Shown here piece after piece: positions 36,095-45,909 of a DNA stretch of 64,000 nucleotides; position 1 is the stretch's first letter; each line of letters starts with the position of its first letter. Location of the stretch: positions 62,001-126,000 of the forward strand of contig NZ_JARGNH010000007.1 of the NCBI RefSeq assembly GCF_029213205.1, read 5' to 3'. The notes beneath the pieces were generated by a model that ran no database searches, was not told the origin of the DNA, and worked only from the letters and a program-made list of their open reading frames with translations. The position numbers were made by a program, and so were the translations under genes. This stretch comes from Pseudooceanicola sp. (lineage in GTDB: Bacteria; Pseudomonadota; Alphaproteobacteria; Rhodobacterales; Rhodobacteraceae).

Positions 36095-36858
36095 CGGCGT
36101 GCCCGCACAAATGCCAGGCGCCCCGGTTCGGAGCGGGCCGCGTCAAAGCCATAGCCGTCGAGGTCAAAACCGATGAGATCGGCAGGTGTCGTCACCCGGT
36201 TGACGATCAGCCAGCGCGCCATCGCCCCACGCGCCCGTTTGGCGAAAAAGCTGATCATCTTGGCCGAGTCCCCCTCGGCCTCAAGGAACACCGGGGTGAT
36301 CACATTCAGCCCCAGCCGCCTCAGGTCGACCGCGCCGAAATATTCCTGGCTGGCGCAATTCACCAGCGTATCGGTGCCGATCTGATCCGCCTGCTGCCTG
36401 AGCGTCCGGGCCGGCAGGTCGCGCCAGAAGTCATAGAGCGTGGCCCCGCGCCGGGTCTTTAATCGGCTGCCCATTTCCAACCGATAGGGCTGAATCCCGT
36501 CCAGCGGTCGCAGCACCCCATAAAGCCCCGACAGGATCCGCAGACGCGCCTGCGCCGCTGCCATCTCTTCAGCGCTGAAATCACCCGCCCGCAGCCCCTG
36601 ATAGGTGTCCCCGGCAAAGGCCAGGGCGGCAGGGCGCAGCGTCTCCGCCTCGGGCGCATCGGCAAAGGCGCGGAACCGATCCCGGTTCAGCCGCGCCAGA
36701 TCGTCGGAGAGACTCATCAAGCCGCGCAGATCACGCAGGCTGAGATTGCGCATGGTCCGGGCCAGACTGTTGGCCTCGGCAATGAAATCCGGGGTGGTCA
36801 TGGCGCCGTCCCGGGCGCTCCAGTCCAGCTTTTTGGCCGGTGAAATCACGATCAGCAT
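36082..36858 (-). CDS. yaaA: Peroxide stress protein YaaA (UPF0246)
   Basis: 258 residues, the family's usual length, starting MLIVISPAKKLDW. The YaaA signature is present: SPAKKLDW (6-13) and LSGLYGVLRPLDGIQPYRLEMG (about 114-135), followed by a C-terminal FFAKRARGAMARWL (about 208-221). In E. coli, YaaA lowers intracellular iron and protects DNA during peroxide stress. Its 3' end overlaps the receiver relic on the opposite strand. It is 29 bases upstream of the recQ end, on the same strand. Confidence 0.96.
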   Translation of the reverse strand: MLIVISPAKKLDWSARDGAMTTPDFIAEANSLARTMRNLSLRDLRGLMSLSDDLARLNRDRFRAFADAPEAETLRPAALAFAGDTYQGLRAGDFSAEEMAAAQARLRILSGLYGVLRPLDGIQPYRLEMGSRLKTRRGATLYDFWRDLPARTLRQQADQIGTDTLVNCASQEYFGAVDLRRLGLNVITPVFLEAEGDSAKMISFFAKRARGAMARWLIVNRVTTPADLIGFDLDGYGFDAARSEPGRLAFVRARRAVA

Positions 36859-36887
36859 GGCAGGCCCCCTTGGCTTTAGCCGATGAT

Positions 36888-38936
36888 TTAGCCCGCCGCG
36901 CGCAGCACGTCCAGAAACGCCGCGCCGAACCGTTCCGCGCGCCGCTCACCCAGGATCCGGGTCAGCCCGTCCTCACTGTCAGGGCGCGCCGCCGCCACCT
37001 TGGCCAGCAGCGCTGCCGAACAGCTGAGCGGTTTGTCGATGCCGTCGGAACCGCGCGTCAGATCGGTCTGCGCCTGCATCAGCCGGTCATAGAGATCGCC
37101 TGAGGTCCGCCCGGCCAGTTTGCGCCGCGCCGGATGCACGTCATCACTTTCGCCGGTGATCACCGCCAGAAAGGTGGCGCCATAGCGTTCCAGCTTTTTC
37201 GCGCCGACACCGCCGACCCGCGCCATATCATCCAGAGTCTGCGGCCGGGTTTCGACCATTTCGATCAGCGTCCGGTCCGGGAAGATCACATAGGCGGGGA
37301 CCCGCGCCGCCTCGGCCAGCGCCCGGCGTTTCGCCTTCAGCGCCGACAACAGCGGCTCGTCCTCTTCCGACACCAGCGTTTTCACCGCCGGACGCCGGGA
37401 TTTGCTGCCGGCCTGGTCAATACTGTCGCGGCGCAGGGCGATCTCGGCCTCGCCGCGCAGGATCGGGCGGGCCGCCTCGGTCATGGTCAGCGCGCCGTGA
37501 CGGTCGGGATTCGGGCGGATCAGATCGCGGCCCATCATCTGCCGGAACACCGCCGCCCATTCGCGGCGCGAAAATTCCTGTCCGACGCCAAAGGTCGGCA
37601 GTGAATCGTGCCCGCGCGCCCGGACCTTGTCGGTGGCGGTGCCGGTCAGGATATCGGTCAGATGCCCAGCGCCAAACCATTCCTCGGTGCGCAGGATCGC
37701 CGACAGCGCCTTGCGCACCGCCTCGGTCGCATCGAACACTTCGGGCGGGCGATCACAGAGGTCGCAATTGCCGCAGGGTTCCGAGGTTTCACCGAAATAC
37801 CCCAGCAGCACCTGACGGCGACAGCCCAGCGCCTCGGCCAGACCCAGCAGCGCATTCAGCCGCCCGTGATCGGCAATCCGCCGCTCTGGCGGTGCCAGCC
37901 CCTCGTCGATCTGCGAGCGGCGCAGGCGGATGTCATCGGCACCGAACAAGGTCAGGGTTTCCGCCGCGACGCCATCGCGCCCGGCGCGGCCGATTTCCTG
38001 ATAATAGGCCTCGATGCTCTTGGGCAGATCCGCATGGGCAACCCAGCGGATATCCGGCTTGTCGACCCCCATGCCAAAGGCGACGGTGGCGACAACGATC
38101 AGCCCGTCCTCGCGCTGAAACCTGGTTTCCGCGATGCGCCGATCCTCGGCGTCCATCCCGCCATGGTAATGGATGGCCAGATGCCGGGCCTCGCCCAGCG
38201 CCCTGGCCAGGGTCTCGGTCTTGGCCCTGGTGCCGCAATAGACGATGCCGGACTGGCCTTTGCGGGCGGCGGCGAAGTCGAGGATCTGGCGGCGCGGGTT
38301 GTCCTTGGCGGCAAAGGCGAGGTGGATATTGGGACGGTCAAACCCGTGCAGAAAAGTCGTCGGCGCCTGCCCGTCGAACAGCCGGGCGATGATTTCCTCG
38401 CGGGTCTCGGCATCGGCGGTGGCGGTAAAGGCGGCAACCGGCACGTTCAGCGCCCGGCGCAATTCGCCGATGCGCAGGTAATCGGGGCGGAAATCATGGC
38501 CCCATTGGCTGACGCAATGCGCCTCGTCCACCGCGACCCGTGTGACCCCAATCCGCCGCAACATCCGCATTGTGCCGTCAGCGGCGAGGCGTTCCGGCGC
38601 GAGATAGAGCAGCTTCAGCGCCCCGGCCTCGATCCGGTCCCAGACGTAATCGGTTTCGTCCTGGGTGTTGCCCGAAGTCAGCGCCCCGGCCTCGACCCCG
38701 GCCTCACGCAGCGCCCGCACCTGATCGCGCATCAATGCGATCAGCGGCGAGATGACGACGGTCACCCCTTCCGACAACAACGCCGGGAGCTGAAAGCACA
38801 GAGACTTGCCGCCCCCCGTCGGCATGATCGCCAGCACATTGTGATTGGCCGAGACCGCGTCGACGATTTCAGCCTGACCAGGGCGAAAGCCGTCGAATCC
38901 GAATACATCGCGAAGAAGCTGGGCAGCGTCGCTCAT
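36888..38936 (-). CDS. recQ: ATP-dependent DNA helicase RecQ
   Basis: 682 residues from the ATG at 38936; a start at 38984 adds 16 unlikely residues. RecQ unwinds 3'-5' and works in recombination and fork repair. Helicase motifs: PTGGGKSLCFQLPAL (motif I, about 38-52), DEAHCVSQWGHDFRPDY (motif II and its Q-linker, about 137-153), and later QEIGRAGRDG (motif VI). The zinc-binding domain has CGNCDLC (about 380). A winged-helix follows, then a C-terminal HRDC domain (about 520-600). The gene lies between asd and yaaA, all on the minus strand, but may have its own promoter. Confidence 0.97.
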   Translation of the reverse strand: MSDAAQLLRDVFGFDGFRPGQAEIVDAVSANHNVLAIMPTGGGKSLCFQLPALLSEGVTVVISPLIALMRDQVRALREAGVEAGALTSGNTQDETDYVWDRIEAGALKLLYLAPERLAADGTMRMLRRIGVTRVAVDEAHCVSQWGHDFRPDYLRIGELRRALNVPVAAFTATADAETREEIIARLFDGQAPTTFLHGFDRPNIHLAFAAKDNPRRQILDFAAARKGQSGIVYCGTRAKTETLARALGEARHLAIHYHGGMDAEDRRIAETRFQREDGLIVVATVAFGMGVDKPDIRWVAHADLPKSIEAYYQEIGRAGRDGVAAETLTLFGADDIRLRRSQIDEGLAPPERRIADHGRLNALLGLAEALGCRRQVLLGYFGETSEPCGNCDLCDRPPEVFDATEAVRKALSAILRTEEWFGAGHLTDILTGTATDKVRARGHDSLPTFGVGQEFSRREWAAVFRQMMGRDLIRPNPDRHGALTMTEAARPILRGEAEIALRRDSIDQAGSKSRRPAVKTLVSEEDEPLLSALKAKRRALAEAARVPAYVIFPDRTLIEMVETRPQTLDDMARVGGVGAKKLERYGATFLAVITGESDDVHPARRKLAGRTSGDLYDRLMQAQTDLTRGSDGIDKPLSCSAALLAKVAAARPDSEDGLTRILGERRAERFGAAFLDVLRAAG

Positions 38937-38973
38937 CAGGCCTGTTTTCTGGTTGATCCGCTCGTTGGTCGGA

Positions 38974-38999
38974 GTGTCCCACACTCAGAATCGGGACAC
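38974..38999. promoter_or_regulatory. Inverted repeat upstream of recQ
   Basis: GTGTCCC (38974-38980) and GGGACAC (38993-38999) form a perfect 7-bp inverted repeat with a 12-base spacer, 38 bases before the recQ start. It could be an operator or a leader stem. Confidence 0.3.
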
Positions 39000-39037
39000 A
39001 AGAGTCCGGGCGATTTGTCAGCTAAGCAGAGAGCCGT

Positions 39038-39057
39038 GCCCGGCCATCCGGTCGGGC
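39038..39057 (-). terminator. Hairpin downstream of asd
   Basis: GCCCGGCC (39038-39045) pairs with GGTCGGGC (39050-39057), one G-U pair, 4-base loop, 48 bases after the asd stop. No T-run is seen, so the strength is doubtful. Confidence 0.4.
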
Positions 39058-39104
39058 AGACCTGTTCAAACGACGTGCCGGCCCACCTCAGGCGGACCCA
39101 GGCC

Positions 39105-40127
39105 TCAACCTTTTTTCAGGCAGTCCCGGCCCAGAACTTCGGCGATCTGCACCGCGTTCAGCGCCGCGCCCTTGCGCAGGTTGTCAGAGACCACCCAGAG
39201 GTTCAGGCCGTTGTCGATGGTCGAATCCTGGCGGATCCGCGAGATGAAGGTGGCGAAATCGCCGACGCATTCGACCGGGCTGACGTAGCCGCCGTCCTCG
39301 CGCTTGTCGATCACCATGCAACCCGGCGCCTCGCGCAGGATATCACGGGCCTCGTCCTCGTCGAGGAAATCCTCGAATTCGACATTGATCGCTTCGCAAT
39401 GGCCGACGAACACCGGCACCCGCACACAGGTCGCGGTGAGCTTGATGCCGGGGTCCATAATCTTCTTGGTCTCGACCACCATCTTCCATTCTTCCTTGGT
39501 CGATCCGTCTTCCATGAAGACATCGATCTGCGGAATCACGTTAAAGGCGATCTGTTTCTGGAACTTCTTCGGCGGCACTTCGGTCACGGGATTGTAGATC
39601 GACTTGGTCTGATCCCAGAGCTCGTCCGCCCCCTCTTTGCCGGCGCCCGAGACCGCTTGATAGGTCGACACCACCACCCGTTTGATCCGCGCCCGGTCAT
39701 GCAGCGGTTTCAGCGCCACAACCATCTGTGCGGTCGAACAATTCGGGTTGGCGATGATGTTTTTCTTGGCATAGCCATGAATCGCGGCGGCGTTCACCTC
39801 CGGCACGATCAGCGGCACATCCGAATCGTAGCGATAGAGCGACGAATTATCGATCACCACGCAGCCCGACTTGGCGGCCTTCGGCGCGAATTCCTTGGTC
39901 GGGCCGGATCCGACCGCGAACAGGGCAATGTCCCAGCCGGTGAAATCGAACGTGGCGAGGTCCTGGACCTTCAACGTCTTGTCGCCAAAGCTCACCTCGG
40001 TACCCAGTGACCGGCGGCTGGCCAGCACGGCGATCTGATCGACCGGGAATTCCCGTTCGGCCAGAATATTCAGCATTTCGCGGCCCACATTGCCGGTGGC
40101 ACCCGCGACGACGACTTTATAGCCCAT
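39105..40127 (-). CDS. asd: Aspartate-semialdehyde dehydrogenase
   Basis: 340 residues from the ATG at 40127 (GGAG about 7 bases upstream); a start at 40145 is less likely. It reduces aspartyl phosphate to the semialdehyde for lysine, threonine and methionine synthesis. NADP motif GATGNVGREML at residues 8-18, active Cys in NPNCSTAQMVVAL (about 132), and a conserved C-terminal His in a region before DNLRKGAALNAVQI (about 314). Its immediate neighbours (recQ, an MFS transporter) do not suggest a biosynthetic operon. Confidence 0.96.
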   Translation of the reverse strand: MGYKVVVAGATGNVGREMLNILAEREFPVDQIAVLASRRSLGTEVSFGDKTLKVQDLATFDFTGWDIALFAVGSGPTKEFAPKAAKSGCVVIDNSSLYRYDSDVPLIVPEVNAAAIHGYAKKNIIANPNCSTAQMVVALKPLHDRARIKRVVVSTYQAVSGAGKEGADELWDQTKSIYNPVTEVPPKKFQKQIAFNVIPQIDVFMEDGSTKEEWKMVVETKKIMDPGIKLTATCVRVPVFVGHCEAINVEFEDFLDEDEARDILREAPGCMVIDKREDGGYVSPVECVGDFATFISRIRQDSTIDNGLNLWVVSDNLRKGAALNAVQIAEVLGRDCLKKG

Positions 40128-40206
40128 AGGATCGACTCCATTCATTCCGAACGGGTCTTAAAGTAAGGGCATTCCCGACGAAAGCGACTTCTGCTGATGG
40201 TGGCAA

Positions 40207-41385
40207 TCAGTCCAGGCGATCACGGGAAAACAGATAGGCCACCAAACCCAGCGCCAGGGCCACGCCATAGAACAGGAATATCGCGTCATAGGTCTGGGCC
40301 GGGCTGCTGCCGGCAGCGGCTTCGGCGGCATAGATTCGCCCGGTGATCAATTGTGATCCGCCAACCCCCATCATCCCGCAAAGGTTCAGCAGCGTCACCC
40401 CGCGCCCGATCAGATGCGGCGGCACAAAGGCCCGGCCATGCGAGATCAGCAACGAATAGCAGGACGAGAAGAAACAGAGCGCCGCGATCAGGATCGCCGC
40501 CTGCCAGATGCCGCTAGGCGGCAGCACAATCAGGGCAAAGCAGGTCAGGGTGGCAATCGCGACGCCAACCGCCGCCAGCCATTTCCGGGTGCGAAAAACC
40601 AACTCGCCCGGACCATAGGCCAGGGTGCCGGCCACCACCGCCACCCCGAGGATCAGCGCCACGGTGCCGATGGTGGCGAAATCGGCGCCATAGACCTCGG
40701 TCAGGTAGGGGCCGGTCCAGACGCCGCGAAACCCGCCCGCGGGCAGGTAGCAGACCGTCATCAGTGGCAGGATCGGCCACATCGCCGGAATCCGCAGGAT
40801 GTCAAAGATCGATCCGTGTTTTTCCACTGTGACCCGCGCCGGATCGCGCACCACCACCAGAATACCAAGGGCGGCGGCAATGCTGAGCCCGGCCAGCACG
40901 GCCATCGTGCCGCGCCAGCCGAACAGATCGACCGCCCAGACCAGCGGCAGCGAGGAAAAGATGCTGCCAGTGGTGCCGATACCGACGATCAGCCCGGCAT
41001 AGGTTGAAAACCGCGACGGCGGGTATTCGCGGGCCAGGATGTAATAGGCCGCCATCAGCACCGGCGCGCAGCCGATGCCCAGCAGCGCCATGCCCAGCGA
41101 TATGTGCCAGGGCGCGGTCGCCACCACAAAGGTCGCGGCGCCGCCGCCGCCGCCAAACAGCAGCAGCCAGGCCGCGGTCCGGCGCGGTCCGATCCGGTCG
41201 AGCATCGCGCCGACCGGGATCTGCGACAGCGCAAAGAACAGGAACCACAAACCCGAGGCATTGGCCATTTCCTCGGGGGTGGCGCCAAGGTCGCGTTGCA
41301 ACGGCACCGTCAGGACCGACAGAAAACTGCGGTAGAATTGCGACAGCACATAGGCCAGCCCGAGCAGGACGATATCCTTGCGCAT
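40207..41385 (-). CDS. MFS transporter
   Basis: 392 residues with about 12 hydrophobic helices. The N-terminal TM1 (VLLGLAYVLSQFYRSFLSVL) and the GAMLDRIGPRRTA loop between TM2 and TM3 (about 58-70) match the family A motif. Substrate is unknown. It lies 79 bases upstream of the asd start on the same strand, and the next upstream gene (an SDR) ends 96 bases before it; grouping is uncertain. Confidence 0.85.
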   Translation of the reverse strand: MRKDIVLLGLAYVLSQFYRSFLSVLTVPLQRDLGATPEEMANASGLWFLFFALSQIPVGAMLDRIGPRRTAAWLLLFGGGGGAATFVVATAPWHISLGMALLGIGCAPVLMAAYYILAREYPPSRFSTYAGLIVGIGTTGSIFSSLPLVWAVDLFGWRGTMAVLAGLSIAAALGILVVVRDPARVTVEKHGSIFDILRIPAMWPILPLMTVCYLPAGGFRGVWTGPYLTEVYGADFATIGTVALILGVAVVAGTLAYGPGELVFRTRKWLAAVGVAIATLTCFALIVLPPSGIWQAAILIAALCFFSSCYSLLISHGRAFVPPHLIGRGVTLLNLCGMMGVGGSQLITGRIYAAEAAAGSSPAQTYDAIFLFYGVALALGLVAYLFSRDRLD

Positions 41386-41481
41386 CTAAAGTCGCCCAAC
41401 CAGCAGCACGCCCCTCAGCCCGGCGCGCGGGCACCCGGGGCAAATGTCATCGAGATATGTCAATTCAGTCTCTTTTTCAGC

Positions 41482-42222
41482 CTAGATACAGCGCCCGCCA
41501 TCGACCGGCAGGCAGACGCCTGTCACCATCGACGCCTCTTCGCTGCACAGAAACAGCGCCGCATTGGCAATGTCCAGCGGTGTCGACAGCCGCCCCAGCG
41601 GAATCGTCGACAGGAACTTGGCGCGCATCTCGGGGGTGTCTTCGCCCATGAAGGTCGGCAGCAGAGGGGTTTCGCCCGCCACCGGGTTCACCGCGTTGAC
41701 GCGAATGCCAAGGGGGGCCAGTTCGATCGCCATGGTCTGCGTCGCGGTCATCATCCAGCCCTTTGAGGCGTTATACCAGTTCAGGTTCGGCCGCGGGCTG
41801 ATCCCGGCGGTCGACGAGATGTTGCAGATCGCGCCGCTCTTGCGGGCCTTCATCGCCGGCACCAGGGCGCGGGCGGTCAGGTAGACCGATTTGGCATTCA
41901 CCCTGAGGACGCGGTCGAATTCCTCTTCGGTGACCTCCTCCATCGGTTTCGGCATATGGCTGATCCCGGCGTTGTTCACCAGAATGTCGACCTGGCCAAA
42001 GGCGGCGTTGGCGGCCTCCACCATCGCCTGCACGCTGGCCCCGTCACCGACATCGACCGCGCAGCCGATGCCGTCGATTTCAGCCGCCATTTTCGCGGCG
42101 GCCTCACCCTGAATATCCGCGACCATCACCCTTGCGCCCTGTTCGGCGAACCGGCGGGCAATACCGGCGCCAAACCCCTGCGCCGCGCCAGTGACAATGG
42201 CGGTTTTTCCTTGCAGTCTCAT
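41482..42222 (-). CDS. SDR family oxidoreductase
   Basis: 246 residues. Classical short-chain dehydrogenase: VTGAAQGFGAGIA (residues 10-22) for NAD(P), NNAG (about 88), and the catalytic YxxxK as WYNASKG (about 150). The Ser of the triad is in CNISSTAGIS. It ends an operon after the broken aldehyde dehydrogenase; 12 bases separate the two genes. A role in oxidising an alcohol or in carbonyl reduction in the pathway of the neighbouring importer is inference. Confidence 0.9.
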   Translation of the reverse strand: MRLQGKTAIVTGAAQGFGAGIARRFAEQGARVMVADIQGEAAAKMAAEIDGIGCAVDVGDGASVQAMVEAANAAFGQVDILVNNAGISHMPKPMEEVTEEEFDRVLRVNAKSVYLTARALVPAMKARKSGAICNISSTAGISPRPNLNWYNASKGWMMTATQTMAIELAPLGIRVNAVNPVAGETPLLPTFMGEDTPEMRAKFLSTIPLGRLSTPLDIANAALFLCSEEASMVTGVCLPVDGGRCI

Positions 42223-42234
42223 GCGCTCTCTCCC

Positions 42235-43426
42235 TCAGCCATGACAGGCCGCGACGGTTTTCAGGGTGGTGAAGCCATACAGCGCCTCAAACCCTTTTTC
42301 CCGCCCATGCCCGGATTTCCCGACGCCGCCGAATGGCAATTCCACCCCGCCCCCCGCGCCGTAATTGTTGATGAACACCTGCCCGGCCTTGATCGCCCGG
42401 GCCAGCCGCATTTGGCGGGCGCCATCGCGGGTCCAGACCGAGGCGACAAGCCCGTAATCGGTGCCATTGGCGAGGCGCACCGCCTCGGCCTCGTCATCAA
42501 AGGGGATGACCACCTGCACCGGGCCGAATATTTCCTGCTGCGCCAGCGCGTGGTCGCCGCTGGCCCCGGCAAACAGGGTCGGGGCGATGTAATAGCCCGC
42601 CTCGGGCAGATCCCCGAGGATCGGGCGCGCCGCGACCTCCAGATCACTGCCCTGATCGAGGAACCCCGCGACGAGGTCGCGTTGTTTGGCGGAAATCAGC
42701 GGCCCGACATCGAAATCGTCGACCGCCCGCCCGACCCTGAGCGCAGCATACCGCTCTGCCATTTTCGTCAGCAATTCGTCATAGCGCGACCGCTCAACCA
42801 ATATCCGGGACGAGGCTGAACAGGTCTGCCCACAATTCTGGATGCCCGCATTCACCAGAAACGGCAAAGCCGCGTCCAGATCGGCATCAGCAAAGACCAG
42901 CTGCGGTGATTTCCCGCCCAGTTCCAGCGTCACCGGCACCACATTTGCCGCCGCCGCCGCCTGCACCGCCGCCCCGGTGGCGACAGACCCGGTAAAGCTG
43001 ATGTGCTGCACCCCGGGATGCGCCGACAGCGCCGCGCCCGCCTCACTGCCCAGCCCCGGCACCACGTTCAGCGCGCCGTCCGGCAATCCGGCCTCCTTCG
43101 CCAGAGACGCAAAGGCCAGCGCGGTCAGGCAGGCATCCTCGGCGGGCTTCAGCACGCAGGCGTTGCCGGTGGCCAGCGCCGCGCCGACCGAGCGGCCGAT
43201 GATCTGCATCGGGTAGTTCCACGGCACGATATGGCCGGTCACCCCATGCGGCTCGCGCAGGGTGTAGACGGTATAGCCGTCGAGATAGGGGATGGTTTCA
43301 CCCATCAGCTTGTCCGCCGCACCGCCATAGAATTCCATATAGCGCGCCAGCGCCAGCCGGGGCGACCCAGTCGCCACCGATCAGGCATTTTGACGGGTCG
43401 AACCAAAGCGAAAGCGGGTCTGCCAT
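42235..43426 (-). pseudogene. Aldehyde dehydrogenase, internal deletion with frameshift
   Basis: The true start is the ATG at 43426, with GGAGGG 7 bases upstream; it opens MADPLSLWFDPSKCLIGGDW, a normal ALDH N-terminus. After about 25 codons the frame continues out of phase with the rest and soon stops. The rest is in another frame, down to 42235: LALARYMEFYGGAADKL onward, with PWNYPMQ, ELGGKSP (catalytic Glu), NCGQTCSASSR (catalytic Cys) and the C-terminal PFGGVGKSGHGREKG. About 90-100 residues of the NAD-binding part are missing. The junction is a tandem CGCCAG (43345-43356), pointing to deletion between short direct repeats. An intact ~380-codon frame from a GTG at 43377 lacks a ribosome-binding site. 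Confidence 0.85.
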
Positions 43427-43438
43427 CCTGCGCCCTCC

Positions 43439-45031
43439 TCAGGCGGCGGTGCTGTCGGGCAGTTTCGGCGCTGCCGCGATCAATTGTTGCGTATAGGGGT
43501 GCCGGGGCGCGTCAAACACCTCTGCGGTCGGCCCCTGCTCGACGATCTCGCCGGATTTCATCACCAGCACCCGGTCGGTGATCGAACGCACCACCGACAG
43601 ATCATGGCTGATGAACAGATAGGTCAACCCAAAGCGCGTCGACAGATCGGCCAGAAGATCGAGGATTTGCGCGTGCACCTGCACGTCGAGCGCTGAAACC
43701 GCCTCGTCCAGGATGATCAGATCGGGCTTGATGATCAGAGCGCGGGCGATGGCGATGCGCTGGCGCTGACCGCCGGAAAATTCATGGATGTACTTGTGTT
43801 TGTCATCCGCGGTCAGACCCACAGACAGCAGCGCCACATCAATCGCCGCCTCACGCGCCGCGCCCTGCGGCGGGGACTCGAGCAGATGGAACGGTTCGGC
43901 AACCAGCCGCGCAACCCGGTGGCGCGGGTTAAAGGACCCGTAGGGGTCCTGAAACACCACCTGCATCCGGCGGCGCACTGCGCGATTCACCACCTGGCCG
44001 TCAAACACCGGCTGACCGTCCAGGGTGATCGAGCCGCCCTGCACCTGTTCCAGCCCCAGGATCGCCCGGGTCAGGGTCGATTTCCCGCAGCCGGATTCAC
44101 CGACCAGGCCCAGGCTTTCGCCCCGTTCCACCGCGAATGACACGTCGCGCACCGCATGGATCACCTGCGGCGGGCCGAACAGGGTCTTGCGTGGCAGGCG
44201 GTAGTCGCGGACCACCCGGCGCAGTTCCAGCAGCGGCGGCGCGGCCTGATGCGCGTCGCGGTCCGGGTGATGCGACGACGCCGCCAGAAGCGCCTGCGAA
44301 TAGGGGTGTTTCAGCGCCGAAAAGATCGCCGGACAAGCCCCGCGTTCGACAACCCGCCCCCGCTGCATGATGACGATCTCATCGGCCATGCCCGCGACCA
44401 CCGCCAGGTCATGGGTGATCATCAGCATGCCCATCCCGTCCTCACGCACCAGCCGGGTCAGCAGATCCAGGATCTGCGCCTGCGTCGTCACATCCAGCGC
44501 GGTGGTTGGTTCATCCGCGATCAACAGCTTGGGGCGCAGGGCGATGGCCATGGCGATCACCACCCGTTGCCGTTGCCCCCCCGAAAGCTCATGCGGATAG
44601 CGGCTGAGCGGGAACCGATCCTCGGGCAGTTCGACCCGGTTCAGCGCATCGCGCGCCCGTTTCATCGCCTCGTCCCGGCTGACCGTCTCATGGATCAGGA
44701 TGGTTTCCGCCACCTGATCGCCAATGGTGCGGATCGGGTTGAGCGCGGTCATCGGTTCCTGAAACACCATCCCGACCTCATTGCCACGCAGGGCGCAGAG
44801 CGCCGGTTCGGACAGGGCCAGCATGTCATGGCCCGACAGCGCCACCCGGCCTCGGCACGCGGCACCGTTCGGCAACAGCTGCAGCACCGCAAAGGCGGTC
44901 ATCGACTTGCCGGATCCGCTTTCACCGATGATCCCGACAATCTGGCCGGGATCGACCGAGAGCGAGACATCGCGCAGGATCGGGGTGCCGTGAATCTCCA
45001 GATCGAGGTTCGAAATCGCAAGCAGGCTCAT
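43439..45031 (-). CDS. Dipeptide/oligopeptide ABC importer, fused ATPase (DppD-DppF)
   Basis: 530 residues with two complete nucleotide-binding domains, as in GsiA-type fused ATPases. First: [11 protein letters not shown] (about 33-43), LSGGQRQRV and [12 protein letters not shown]. Second: [11 protein letters not shown] (about 311-321), [15 protein letters not shown] and [12 protein letters not shown]. It powers the two permeases encoded upstream, with 4-base overlap at the DppC stop (45028-45031). Substrate is not predictable beyond peptides or related compounds. It is followed after 13 bases by the broken aldehyde dehydrogenase. Confidence 0.93.
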   Translation of the reverse strand: MSLLAISNLDLEIHGTPILRDVSLSVDPGQIVGIIGESGSGKSMTAFAVLQLLPNGAACRGRVALSGHDMLALSEPALCALRGNEVGMVFQEPMTALNPIRTIGDQVAETILIHETVSRDEAMKRARDALNRVELPEDRFPLSRYPHELSGGQRQRVVIAMAIALRPKLLIADEPTTALDVTTQAQILDLLTRLVREDGMGMLMITHDLAVVAGMADEIVIMQRGRVVERGACPAIFSALKHPYSQALLAASSHHPDRDAHQAAPPLLELRRVVRDYRLPRKTLFGPPQVIHAVRDVSFAVERGESLGLVGESGCGKSTLTRAILGLEQVQGGSITLDGQPVFDGQVVNRAVRRRMQVVFQDPYGSFNPRHRVARLVAEPFHLLESPPQGAAREAAIDVALLSVGLTADDKHKYIHEFSGGQRQRIAIARALIIKPDLIILDEAVSALDVQVHAQILDLLADLSTRFGLTYLFISHDLSVVRSITDRVLVMKSGEIVEQGPTAEVFDAPRHPYTQQLIAAAPKLPDSTAA

Positions 45032-45909
45032 GACCTTGCCCGCCTGAGTTTCGGATCAAACAGATCGCGCAGCCCGTCACCCATCAGATTCAGCCCCAGC
45101 ACCGTCAACAGGATCGCGAGGCCGGGAAACAGCGCCATATGCGGGGCAAAGGAAATCATCGTCTGGCTGTCGGCCAGCATCCGTCCCCAGGACGGAATCG
45201 GCGGTTGCGCACCCAGGCCGACATAGCTCAGCCCGGCCTCGGCCAGGATCCCGAGCGAGAACTGGATCGTCCCCTGCACGATCAGCAGGTTGGTGACATT
45301 GGGCAGGATATGCTCAAACGAAATCCGCGCCGCGTTCTTGCCCGCCACCCGCGCCGCGAGCACGAATTCGCGTTGCCACAGGGTCAGCGCGCCGGATCGC
45401 GTCAGCCGGGCAAAGACCGGGATGTTGAACACCCCGATGGCGATGATCGCATTCACCGCCGAGGCGCCGAAAGTCGCGGTGATCATGATCGCGATCAGCA
45501 GTGCAGGAAAGGCAAAGATCAGGTCATTGGCCCGCATGATCAGCTCATCCAGCACCGAGCCCTTGCGCGCCGCTGCGAACAGGCCCAGCGGCACCCCGAA
45601 GGTCATGCCGATGCCCACCGCCACCACCGCGACCGCGATCGAAGTGCGGGCACCAACCATGATCATCGACAGGATATCGCGACCGAAATGATCGGTGCCC
45701 AGCCAATGCGCGGCGCTCGGGGTCTTGATCTTGTTGGCGATGTTCAGGGTTTCAATGTCATATGGGGTCCAGATCAGCGACAGCAGCGCGGCGCCGGTAA
45801 AGATCAGGGTCAGGACCAGCCCCAGCGCCAGCGACCGCGAGCTGAACACCTGCCGCCAAAGCCGCAGATCGACGCCCTTCGGGTTGATATGGGTGCGCGG
45901 ATCGCTCAT
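45028..45909 (-). CDS. Dipeptide/oligopeptide ABC importer permease (DppC type)
   Basis: 293 residues. About six TM helices; an N-terminal segment before the first TM (about 24-46), and the permease motif EFVLAARVAGKNAARISFEHILPN (the EAA-like loop, about 188-211). The start overlaps the DppB stop by 4 bases (45906-45909) and its stop overlaps the ATPase start, showing tight operon packing. Confidence 0.93.
   Translation of the reverse strand: MSDPRTHINPKGVDLRLWRQVFSSRSLALGLVLTLIFTGAALLSLIWTPYDIETLNIANKIKTPSAAHWLGTDHFGRDILSMIMVGARTSIAVAVVAVGIGMTFGVPLGLFAAARKGSVLDELIMRANDLIFAFPALLIAIMITATFGASAVNAIIAIGVFNIPVFARLTRSGALTLWQREFVLAARVAGKNAARISFEHILPNVTNLLIVQGTIQFSLGILAEAGLSYVGLGAQPPIPSWGRMLADSQTMISFAPHMALFPGLAILLTVLGLNLMGDGLRDLFDPKLRRARS

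Noticed and set aside
43377-43377. GTG at 43377 as start of a short functional aldehyde dehydrogenase
   Set aside because: It has no ribosome-binding site, and a strong start with a correct ALDH N-terminus lies 49 bases upstream in another frame, so the gene is better read as broken.
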